Origin: Dehalococcoidia bacterium
Lineage (GTDB): Bacteria > Chloroflexota > Dehalococcoidia > DSTF01 > JALHUB01
Reading direction: 5' to 3'
DNA length: 6,598 nt
Assembly: GCA_022865685.1 (NCBI GenBank)
Contig: JALHUB010000108.1
Span: 1 to 6,598 of the forward strand
The translations under genes were made by a program, and so were the position numbers. This document shows, one piece after another, positions 1 to 5,031 of the stretch. Each line of letters starts with the position of its first letter. Position 1 is the stretch's first letter. The notes under the pieces were generated by a model. The model was not told where the DNA came from, searched no databases, and saw only the letters and a program-made list of their open reading frames with translations.

Positions 1-1
1 G

Positions 2-337
2 CTCGGCGACTGGTTCCAGAGCCTGGGCACGAATCAGGCAGCGCTGGACGTGATCAATCCACTGGTCATATGGGGGCAGGTACTGATCGGCGTGACGCTG
101 GTGCTGGGTCTCTTCACAAGGGCCGGCCTATTCTGGGCGGCAGCGATGATGATGATGTTCTACCTCGCTGTGTTCCCGCCGGCAAACAACCCGTTCATGG
201 ACGAGCACCTGGTCTACATCGTGATCTTCGGGTTGCTGGGCGCTCTGGGCGCGGGACGAATACTGGGCGTCGATGCCTGGATCGAACGGATTCCCTGGGT
301 CAAGCGCAATCGCGTTGTCGCGCTCTTGCTCGGGTAG
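2..337 (+). CDS. DoxX-like integral membrane protein, 3' part (5' end outside window)
   Basis: The frame is open from the left edge and ends with TAG at 335-337, giving about 111 C-terminal residues. A GTG at position 50 lies inside the coding frame and is unlikely to be the true start, since residues before it (LGDWFQSLG) continue the protein. Three hydrophobic segments are visible: one around VIWGQVLIGVTLVLGLF, one around FWAAAMMMMFYLAVF, and one around LVYIVIFGLLGALGAG, followed by a short basic tail. The GQVLIGVTLVLGLFTR segment, the late HLVYI segment and the closing GVDAWIE resemble DoxX/DoxD-type small membrane proteins, which are four-helix proteins linked to quinone or thiosulfate redox chemistry in some members. 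Function in this organism cannot be assigned. The family call is from remembered pattern, not a search; other small four-helix membrane proteins remain possible. Confidence 0.7.
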   Translation, partial: LGDWFQSLGTNQAALDVINPLVIWGQVLIGVTLVLGLFTRAGLFWAAAMMMMFYLAVFPPANNPFMDEHLVYIVIFGLLGALGAGRILGVDAWIERIPWVKRNRVVALLLG

Positions 338-362
338 GATCGCTCGAGCGCATGTCATCGCA

Positions 363-392
363 GGGGCCGGCGCAAGCCGGCCCCCACCTTTT
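363..392 (+). terminator. GC-rich hairpin with GCAA loop and T-run, probable terminator of the DoxX-like gene
   Basis: A perfect 9-bp stem (GGGGCCGGC at 363-371 and GCCGGCCCC at 376-384) encloses a GCAA tetraloop. It is followed by CACC and TTTT at 389-392. It starts 25 bp after the stop codon of the upstream gene. The T-run is short and offset by four bases, so termination is likely but not certain. The stem could also be one copy of a dispersed palindrome family, as it resembles the hairpins at 1365-1502 in architecture. Confidence 0.55.
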
Positions 393-427
393 GTCCCGCC
401 CGTTGCGCATTGACCGTCCAGGGGAAG

Positions 428-433
428 TAGAAT
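428..433 (+). promoter_or_regulatory. Possible -10 element (TAGAAT) for the SDR gene
   Basis: TAGAAT lies 40 bp upstream of the chosen SDR start at 474. The best -35 candidate is TTGCGC at 403-408, but the 19-bp spacer is at the upper limit. If real, transcription would begin near 440, which would exclude the upstream in-frame ATG at 432. The evidence is weak on its own. Confidence 0.3.
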
Positions 434-458
434 GTTTCCCACCACAGCGACCCCGCCC

Positions 459-468
459 AGGAGGGAGG
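459..468 (+). promoter_or_regulatory. Shine-Dalgarno site that decides the SDR start
   Basis: AGGAGGGAGG is a strong purine-rich SD match ending 5 bp before ATG 474. The other in-frame ATG, at 432, has no such site, so 474 is preferred. Confidence 0.8.
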
Positions 469-473
469 CGATC

Positions 474-1334
474 ATGGAATCGAGACTCGTCGGCAGAACG
501 GCCCTGGTAACGGGCGCAGGCTCAGGGATCGGCGCCGCCTGCGCGCAGCGGCTCGCAGCTGAAGGCGCGAAGGTCGCCGTCGTCGATATCAACGGCAAGG
601 ACGCCGAGCGGGTGGCATCCCACATCAGGGACGCCGGCGGCGAGGCCATGTCGCTGGTCGCAGATGTCACTCAGTGCGACCAGGTGCAGGCTGCCGTCGA
701 CGAGACCGTGCGGGCCTATGGGCGTCTCGACATCCTGCACGCCAACGCCGGCATCACGCCCTGCCTGGTGCCGGTCGGCGACTGCCCCGAGGAGTCCTGG
801 CGGCGCGTCCTTGACGTGAACCTGACGGGCGTCTTCCTCTGCGTCAAAGCCGCATTGCCCATAATGCGAAAGCAGAAGAAGGGCGTGCTCCTGGCGACGG
901 CGAGCGTGGCCGGCCTCACCTCCAGTCCCGCAGGAATCGAGTACAACGTCTCGAAGACGGGCGTCATTATGCTGATGCGGCATGTCGCGCACGTCTACGG
1001 GCCGGACGGCATTCGGTCCATCGCCATCTGCCCGGGCTGGGTCGACACGCCATTCCTGAAGCCGCTGTGGGATGCCTTCGGCAGTCCCGGCCGTTCGATT
1101 CTGCGCTCTTCGTCTCCGCTGGGACGTTTCGCGACGCCGGAGGACGTGGCGGCCTCCGTGGCCTTCCTCGCCAGCGACGAGGCGTCCTTCATCTCCGGCA
1201 CGGCTTTCACCATCGACGGAGGGACCACGGCCGGCGCCCCGCTGGCCCGAGGCGCGCTGGTACGGGGGTACATGGCGATGCGATCGGGCATCAGGCGATT
1301 GCAGGGCAAGCCACCGGCGAAGCTCGCGCCCTGA
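474..1334 (+). CDS. Short-chain dehydrogenase/reductase (classical SDR, probably NAD-dependent)
   Basis: This 286-residue cytoplasmic oxidoreductase carries every classical SDR landmark. The cofactor loop TGAGSGIG is at residues 13-20. Asp38 ends beta-strand 2 (VAVVDIN), which in this family usually means NAD(H) rather than NADP(H). NAG is at 91-93, the catalytic Asn is in DVNLTG (Asn116), Ser is at 144, and YNVSK gives Tyr157 and Lys161. The PGWVDTPF segment and the C-terminal IDGG (247-250) are also present. About 35 residues follow IDGG, with a basic tail (YMAMRSGIRRLQGK) that is longer than in a typical 250-residue SDR. The substrate is not readable from sequence; SDRs of this class oxidise or reduce alcohols, sugars, steroids or acyl substrates. 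The start at 474 is set by the SD site just upstream; an ATG at 432 would add 14 residues. Confidence 0.93.
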   Translation: MESRLVGRTALVTGAGSGIGAACAQRLAAEGAKVAVVDINGKDAERVASHIRDAGGEAMSLVADVTQCDQVQAAVDETVRAYGRLDILHANAGITPCLVPVGDCPEESWRRVLDVNLTGVFLCVKAALPIMRKQKKGVLLATASVAGLTSSPAGIEYNVSKTGVIMLMRHVAHVYGPDGIRSIAICPGWVDTPFLKPLWDAFGSPGRSILRSSSPLGRFATPEDVAASVAFLASDEASFISGTAFTIDGGTTAGAPLARGALVRGYMAMRSGIRRLQGKPPAKLAP

Positions 1335-1352
1335 GCCTCTTGTCGAGGCTTT
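1334..1352 (+). terminator. Weak hairpin overlapping the SDR stop codon
   Basis: A 6-bp stem (AGCCTC at 1334-1339 with GAGGCT at 1345-1350) has a five-base loop and is followed only by TT before CC. Its position at the gene end suits a terminator, but the T-run is too short for confidence. Confidence 0.3.
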
Positions 1353-1364
1353 CCACAATGTAGC

Positions 1365-1382
1365 GGAGGGCTTCAGCCCTCC
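1365..1382. repeat. Perfect inverted repeat (hairpin), 7-bp stem with TTCA loop
   Basis: GGAGGGC (1365-1371) and GCCCTCC (1376-1382) form a perfect stem around TTCA. There is no T-run, so it is not a standard terminator. It is the first of three strong GC-rich palindromes in this intergenic region. It may be a dispersed repeat unit. Confidence 0.6.
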
Positions 1383-1390
1383 ACATCATC

Positions 1391-1404
1391 GTCTTCGGGA
1401 AGAC
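1391..1404. repeat. Short inverted repeat, 5-bp stem with CGGG loop
   Basis: GTCTT (1391-1395) pairs with AAGAC (1400-1404) around CGGG. It is weaker than the neighbouring hairpins and could be chance, but it sits in the same hairpin-rich gap. Confidence 0.35.
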
Positions 1405-1446
1405 ACTGACTCCCTCAGCGCGTTCGTACGTTCAGATTTCGCGTAT

Positions 1447-1465
1447 GGCGGGCATCCTGCCCGCC
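1447..1465. repeat. Perfect inverted repeat, 7-bp all-GC stem with ATCCT loop
   Basis: GGCGGGC (1447-1453) and GCCCGCC (1459-1465) pair perfectly around ATCCT. No T-run follows. It is spaced 64 bp from the preceding strong hairpin and 16 bp from the next. Confidence 0.6.
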
Positions 1466-1481
1466 TCGATAGTAGAAGCAC

Positions 1482-1502
1482 GGTCGGGCGAGACGCTCGA
1501 CC
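1482..1502. repeat. Inverted repeat, 9-bp stem with one G-U pair and AGA loop
   Basis: GGTCGGGCG (1482-1490) pairs with CGCTCGACC (1494-1502), with one G-U pair at 1487/1497 and a three-base AGA loop. It ends 22 bp before the extended -10 element of the PspC gene, so it lies where the -35 region or an upstream operator would be. Confidence 0.6.
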
Positions 1503-1524
1503 TACGCGGATGAGAATTGGCTAC

Positions 1525-1533
1525 TGCTATAAT
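1525..1533 (+). promoter_or_regulatory. Consensus extended -10 promoter element of the PspC gene
   Basis: TGCTATAAT is a perfect match to the extended -10 form (TGnTATAAT). No recognisable -35 hexamer is found at 16-19 bp spacing, which is acceptable for extended -10 promoters. Transcription would start near 1540, leaving a leader of about 13 bases with AGAGG at 1540-1544 as a ribosome-binding site for ATG 1553. This excludes the in-frame starts at 1517 (TTG) and 1532 (ATG), which lie in or before the -10 element. Confidence 0.7.
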
Positions 1534-1552
1534 GAATTCAGAGGCAATTCCA

Positions 1553-2020
1553 ATGGAACGCTTGTACAGGAGCTCCACGCAGCGGATGCTCAGCGGCGTC
1601 TGCGGCGGGCTCGGCGAGTACTTCAACATCGACCCGACGCTGGTGCGGATCGTCTACATTCTCGTGACGATCGCGACGGGCGTCCTTCTGGGAATCGGCC
1701 TCTATATCGTGCTCTGGCTGATCGTCCCCAGCCAGGCGTCCGTCGGGAAGAGCATCCGCGAGTCGATGCGTGAGAACGTCGACGAGATGGCGCAGTCGGC
1801 GCGCGATATCAGCAGCGAGGTGCAGGCGACACTCCGCCGTACCCCGACAGAGGGTGCGCATCGAATAGAGCGGGCGGCTCTCGCGGGGCTGATCCTCGTT
1901 GCTATCGGCGTGCTGTTCCTCCTGGCGAATCTCGACCTCCTGGGCTGGCTCCGCTGGGCGCGGTTCTGGCCGCTGATACTCATCGTCATCGGCCTCCTCC
2001 TGCTGCTCAGGCGGCGCTAA
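1553..2020 (+). CDS. PspC-domain membrane protein with C-terminal LiaF-like transmembrane pair
   Basis: This 155-residue protein opens with a PspC domain. Its signature RMLSGVCGGLGEYFNIDPTL (residues 11-30) is followed by a long hydrophobic stretch (about 31-59) ending in VP. A charged linker rich in E, R and S (about 62-107) leads to two further membrane segments: about 109-127, and about 138-152, which ends in RRR. PspC proteins are membrane partners in envelope-stress sensing. The paired C-terminal helices resemble the membrane region of LiaF/LiaI-type stress proteins. No PspA, PspB or LiaRS partner lies in the window, so it appears to be a solitary gene. The start at 1553 follows from the promoter just upstream; the alternatives at 1532 and 1517 would add a short non-conserved extension. 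The role in envelope stress is inferred from family membership. Confidence 0.88.
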   Translation: MERLYRSSTQRMLSGVCGGLGEYFNIDPTLVRIVYILVTIATGVLLGIGLYIVLWLIVPSQASVGKSIRESMRENVDEMAQSARDISSEVQATLRRTPTEGAHRIERAALAGLILVAIGVLFLLANLDLLGWLRWARFWPLILIVIGLLLLLRRR

Positions 2021-2032
2021 GTGCATCCCTGA

Positions 2033-2061
2033 TTGCATAGCTTGAAGCGATTGGCTATCCT
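2033..2061 (+). promoter_or_regulatory. Promoter of the methionine/folate gene (TTGCAT, 17 bp, TATCCT)
   Basis: TTGCAT (2033-2038) and TATCCT (2056-2061) are separated by exactly 17 bp, and GC precedes the -10. The same arrangement occurs upstream of the DinB-fold gene. A 10-bp perfect palindrome, CCTCTAGAGG (2059-2068), overlaps the end of the -10, which could matter for regulation or be chance. The leader to the ATG at 2118 is about 50 bases, too short for a known SAM riboswitch, and I see none. Confidence 0.55.
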
Positions 2062-2117
2062 CTAGAGGCTTTTCGCGCTATCGCAGAGTCGATTGCCACC
2101 CCGATGATAGGAGAAAG

Positions 2118-3956
2118 ATGCGAAACGCTTTCCTGAGGACTCTTGACGAGCGCCCGCTTCTCTGCGACGGCGCCATGGGCACGCTCCTCCACGAGCGCGG
2201 CGTGCCGGCGGATGCCTGCCTGGAGGCAATTAGCCTGGAAGACCCGTCGCTGCTGCTACAGGTGCACAGCGACTACATCGAGGCGGGCGCCGACGTCATC
2301 GAGACGAACACCTTCGGCGCCAACAGCGTCAAACTGGCCCACTTCGGGCTGGCGGACCGGCTGCAGGAGATCAACCGGCGCGCCGTCGAGATCGCCCGCC
2401 AGGCGCAGGCGCAGACCGCACGGCCCGTCTTCGTCGCCGGGGCAATGGGCCCGCTCGACGTCGGTCTGCCCGGCGGCGAGAGCGTGACGCTGAAGAAGGC
2501 GCACGTCGCATTCCACGAGCAGGCCGAGGCGCTGATAGAGACCGGCGTCGACCTGATCGCCATCGAGACCTTTCCGACGCTGGCCGAGGCGAAAGAGGCG
2601 CTGCGGGCCGTCCGCGAGTGCGGCGACCTGCCGGTGATGGTACAGCTAACGTTCCAGCGCGACGGCCGCACCTGGGCCGGCGAGGAGCCAAGCGAGGTGG
2701 CGCTAGTCCTGCGCGACCTGGGCGCTAACGTCATCGGCGTCAACTGCGTGCCCGGGCCGCAGTTCGCGCTGGACATCATCAAGCAGCTCGCCGCGGCGAA
2801 GCCGGCGAAGCTCTCGGCGCAGCCAAACGCCGGTCAGCCGCAGGTCCGCCAGCAGGCGATAGTCTATCCGGGCACGCCGCAGTCGTTCGGCGAGTATGCG
2901 TCGCGTCTCGTCGAAGCGGGGGCGTCCGTCGTCGGCGGTTGCTGCGGCACGACGCCGGAGCACATCGCGGCGATGAACCAGGCGCTGTCCGGCCAGACGG
3001 CGACGGCGACACCGGCGGCCACGACGTCGCGCCCGAGGCCGATCGTCATCGAACGGGAGGCGCCCGCAGGCCCGGAGCCGGCGACGCTACGCGAGAAGCT
3101 GGCGGCCGGTCGCTTCGTCGTCACCGTCGAGGTAGACCCGCCGCGTGGCCTGAATGCGAAACCCGTTCTGGAGGGGGCAAAGCTGCTGAAGGAAGCGGGC
3201 GTCGACTGCCTGAACGTCGGCGACAGCCCCATGGCCCGCACCCACATGAGCGCGGTGTCGATGGCCGTAATGCTGCACCACCAGGTCGGCGCAGAAACGA
3301 TTGTCCACTTCGTCACGCGGGACCGCAACCTGATAGCGCTGGAGGGCGATCTCCTGGGCGGGCACGTTCTGGGCCTGCGCAACATCCTCTGCCTGCGAGG
3401 CGACCCGCCGCGCGGCCCCGGCTACCAGCGGGCCATCGGCGTGTGGGACGTGGGCGCCATAGGCCTGATCCGCGTCCTCAAGGGCATGAACGAGGGCGTC
3501 GACGCCTCCGGGAACAGCATCGGGCAGCCAGCGTCGTTCTTCGTCGGCGCGGCGGCGAACACGATGGCGCTGGTCGACCTGGAGATGAAGGTGACGCGGC
3601 GCAAGGTGGAGGCCGGGGCCGACTTCCTGCTCACGCAGCCGGTCTTCGACTTCCAGGCCACCGCCCAGTATTTCGAAGCCGTCAAACGGTTCAACATTCC
3701 GATCATCCTCGGCATCATGCCGCTGTACAGCCATCGCCACGCGGAGTTCATCCACCACGAGCTCGCCGGCGTGATGTTGCCCGACGCCGTTCGCGAGCGA
3801 ATGCGCCTCGCCGGCGAGAACGGCCTGGTAGAGGGCATGAGCATCGCGCGAGAGCTGCTCGAGCAGGTGCGCGACAAGGTTAGCGGCGTCTGCCTGATGC
3901 CGTCGTTCGGACGCTTTGACGTGGCGGCGGAGCTGGCGGCGTCCATCCAGCGATAG
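2118..3956 (+). CDS. Bifunctional homocysteine S-methyltransferase / 5,10-methylenetetrahydrofolate reductase (YitJ type)
   Basis: This 612-residue cytoplasmic fusion has the same length class as Bacillus YitJ. Residues 1-290 form a homocysteine S-methyltransferase barrel. It has DGAMGT (17-22), ETNTFGAN (62-69), and the zinc cysteines Cys210 (GVNCVPGP) and Cys275-Cys276 (GGCCGTTP). An Ala/Thr/Pro-rich linker (about 291-320) joins it to a MetF-like reductase (about 322-612). That half has VEVDPP with the putative catalytic Glu338, LRGDPP with Asp429 (matching the FAD-contacting Asp of E. coli MetF), TQPVFD with Gln507, and GIMPL. The reductase makes 5-methyl-THF from methylene-THF, and the N-terminal half methylates homocysteine to methionine. 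No cobalamin-binding or reactivation domain follows, so this is not full-length MetH. The true methyl donor cannot be read from sequence. AGGAGA at 2109-2114 supports the ATG at 2118. Confidence 0.95.
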   Translation: MRNAFLRTLDERPLLCDGAMGTLLHERGVPADACLEAISLEDPSLLLQVHSDYIEAGADVIETNTFGANSVKLAHFGLADRLQEINRRAVEIARQAQAQTARPVFVAGAMGPLDVGLPGGESVTLKKAHVAFHEQAEALIETGVDLIAIETFPTLAEAKEALRAVRECGDLPVMVQLTFQRDGRTWAGEEPSEVALVLRDLGANVIGVNCVPGPQFALDIIKQLAAAKPAKLSAQPNAGQPQVRQQAIVYPGTPQSFGEYASRLVEAGASVVGGCCGTTPEHIAAMNQALSGQTATATPAATTSRPRPIVIEREAPAGPEPATLREKLAAGRFVVTVEVDPPRGLNAKPVLEGAKLLKEAGVDCLNVGDSPMARTHMSAVSMAVMLHHQVGAETIVHFVTRDRNLIALEGDLLGGHVLGLRNILCLRGDPPRGPGYQRAIGVWDVGAIGLIRVLKGMNEGVDASGNSIGQPASFFVGAAANTMALVDLEMKVTRRKVEAGADFLLTQPVFDFQATAQYFEAVKRFNIPIILGIMPLYSHRHAEFIHHELAGVMLPDAVRERMRLAGENGLVEGMSIARELLEQVRDKVSGVCLMPSFGRFDVAAELAASIQR

Positions 3957-4012
3957 CGACCGTCCGCAATTCTTTGGAGGCGACGTTCCTGTTGCCTGTC
4001 CATCATTCGGCC

Positions 4013-4020
4013 AAGGAGGT
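4013..4020 (+). promoter_or_regulatory. Near-perfect Shine-Dalgarno site for the small winged-helix gene
   Basis: AAGGAGGT lies 6 bp before ATG 4027. This is the strongest evidence that the short gene is real and begins at 4027 rather than further upstream inside the preceding coding sequence. Confidence 0.85.
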
Positions 4021-4026
4021 TGGAGC

Positions 4027-4284
4027 ATGGCTACTAAGCAAGACCTGAGAGTCTGGCTGATGGGGGCCCTAGAAGGTGCCGGAGGCAGAGCATCAATAGT
4101 GCAGATATGCAGAGATGTCTGGGCACATCATGAGGGCGAGCTACGAAGCTCCGGTGATCTCTTCTTCACCTGGCAATACCACATTAGATGGGCCGCGACG
4201 GACCTTCGGAGAGATGGGACGATGCGTCCGGTCGAACTGAGTCCCCGTGGGATTTGGGAACTGGCGAATCGCCAAATCAGCTAG
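4027..4284 (+). CDS. Small winged-helix-like protein, possibly a stand-alone Mrr-N-type domain
   Basis: This 85-residue protein begins at ATG 4027 behind a near-consensus SD. The pattern is an N-terminal helix (LRVWLMGALEGAGG), a second helix (IVQICRDVWAHH), the segment TWQYHIRWAATDLRRDGTM (48-66), and a closing SPRGIWELA (72-80). This resembles the winged helix at the N-terminus of Mrr-type proteins, where a helix with a W-A-x-x-x-L pattern is followed by a wing and R-G-x-W/Y. No nuclease domain follows, so it may bind DNA or be an orphan adaptor. Base use differs from the neighbours: by my count 4081-4200 is 65/120 G+C, and five of ten Arg codons are AGA. It starts 70 bp after the methionine gene with no visible terminator between them, so co-transcription is possible. 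The family call is tentative. Confidence 0.65.
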   Translation: MATKQDLRVWLMGALEGAGGRASIVQICRDVWAHHEGELRSSGDLFFTWQYHIRWAATDLRRDGTMRPVELSPRGIWELANRQIS

Positions 4285-4373
4285 AAAGACAGGGATGGGC
4301 GTGGATCTGTTACTGGAGCACGTGTGCCGAGACTCAACTCTGTTAGTTGTCCTCCTCAGGCCCCGGTCCCCGA

Positions 4374-4402
4374 TTGCGCCTCTATCAGGCGTTCGCTATC
4401 CT
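4374..4402 (+). promoter_or_regulatory. Promoter of the DinB-fold gene (TTGCGC, 17 bp, TATCCT)
   Basis: TTGCGC (4374-4379) and TATCCT (4397-4402) are exactly 17 bp apart, with GC before the -10. This matches the layout at 2033-2061. The predicted start near 4409 gives a leader of about 70 bases. The rest of the 4285-4478 gap shows no gene or clear terminator. Confidence 0.55.
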
Positions 4403-4478
4403 TTGATCACGAGAGGCCCGCGCATCCGCCTCGTCGCATCAACAAAGCAGGCAATTGCATCCCGCGAAGGGGGTTGAA

Positions 4479-4988
4479 ATGGCAAGCAAGCAAGACGCAT
4501 CTGAGTCCTTGATGCTCAACGTACAGCGCGCCGAGAAGATGGCCGCCAGCCTGACCGACGCCGACATGGCGAAACCGGTCTACTCGGCAGAAGGGCCCGA
4601 GTGGACGGTCAAGGACATCTTCGCGCACCTGGCGTCTATGGGCGCCTCGCCGGCGTTCTTCATCGGCATGGCGCAGCGCGCGATGGCGAGCAGCGGTGGC
4701 AGTGGCGGTGGTGGTGGGCTGCCGGCCGACTTCGACGTCAACGCATTCAACAATCAGCAGGTAGATATACGGAAAGAGAAGTCGATCTTCGAGCTGCTGG
4801 CGGAGTTCCGGCAGGGGCACGAGAAGGGCGTCGAGATGATCGCCGAGACGCCGGATGAGGTGCTGACGTTCAAGATGCCGAACCCGTTCGAGGGTGGGAT
4901 GTCGACGGCGCTGGAGATGATCGAGGGCTCCTGCTGCGACCACGAAGCGCAGCACCTGATGGACATCGCCCAGGCGCTACGGGCGTAG
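4479..4988 (+). CDS. DinB/YfiT-fold protein (possible MDMPI-N-like), putative metal-binding
   Basis: This 169-residue protein looks like a four-helix DinB-superfamily member. Its EWTVKDIFAHLA (41-52) matches the conserved W-[ST]-V-K-D-[IVL]-x-x-H-[IL] element, giving His50. DHEAQHLMDI near the C-terminus supplies His155 and His159, completing the three-His metal site typical of DinB, YfiT and mycothiol-dependent maleylpyruvate isomerase N-terminal domains. Related proteins are thiol-dependent transferases or have unknown activity, so no reaction is claimed. A Gly/Ser run (72-80) sits in the loop after the second helix. The start at ATG 4479 is chosen because AAGGGGG at 4467-4473 lies 5 bp upstream; a TTG at 4455 would add eight residues. 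The gene probably has its own promoter at 4374-4402. Confidence 0.8.
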   Translation: MASKQDASESLMLNVQRAEKMAASLTDADMAKPVYSAEGPEWTVKDIFAHLASMGASPAFFIGMAQRAMASSGGSGGGGGLPADFDVNAFNNQQVDIRKEKSIFELLAEFRQGHEKGVEMIAETPDEVLTFKMPNPFEGGMSTALEMIEGSCCDHEAQHLMDIAQALRA

Positions 4989-5015
4989 CCATCCTCGCAA
5001 AGCCTCACGCCGTCG

Positions 5016-5024
5016 TGCTACACT
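5016..5024 (+). promoter_or_regulatory. Extended -10 element placed for leaderless transcription of the 5032 gene
   Basis: TGCTACACT (extended -10 form, -10 hexamer TACACT at 5019-5024) ends 7 bp before GTG 5032. Transcription would therefore begin at or within a base of the start codon. No SD-like purine run precedes 5032. The -35 is weak (TCGCAA at 4995-5000, 18 bp spacer). Confidence 0.5.
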
Positions 5025-5031
5025 GGCCGTC

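Noticed and set aside
410..433. TTGACC plus TAGAAT as a standard promoter for the SDR gene
   Set aside because: The spacer is only 12 bp, too short for a sigma-70-type promoter. Only the -10 is kept, at low confidence.
522..1358. Minus-strand open frame opposite the SDR gene
   Set aside because: It has low-complexity Arg/Gly/His composition and lies antisense to a gene with all SDR motifs intact.
1334..1502. CRISPR-like array
   Set aside because: The hairpins differ in sequence and spacing, and no direct repeat unit recurs.
2021..2117. SAM or cobalamin riboswitch upstream of the methionine gene
   Set aside because: The leader after the predicted promoter is about 50 bases and shows no multi-helix structure, too short for known classes.
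2939..3883. Long open frame (+) inside the methionine/folate gene
   Set aside because: It is an out-of-frame shadow with extreme Arg/Gly/Pro composition and no motif. The overlapping frame carries a complete enzyme.
3087..4028. Long minus-strand open frame opposite the methionine/folate gene
   Set aside because: It is an antisense shadow caused by high GC3 in the real gene. It has no family motif and no SD that I could see.
4251..4278. Terminator at the end of the small winged-helix gene
   Set aside because: GATTTGG/CCAAATC and an inner TGGCG/CGCCA can pair, but they compete, lie within the coding end, and no T-run follows.
4247..4477. Possible small gene in the 4285-4478 gap
   Set aside because: It overlaps the end of the preceding gene, has no SD or motif, and the gap contains a good promoter for the next gene.
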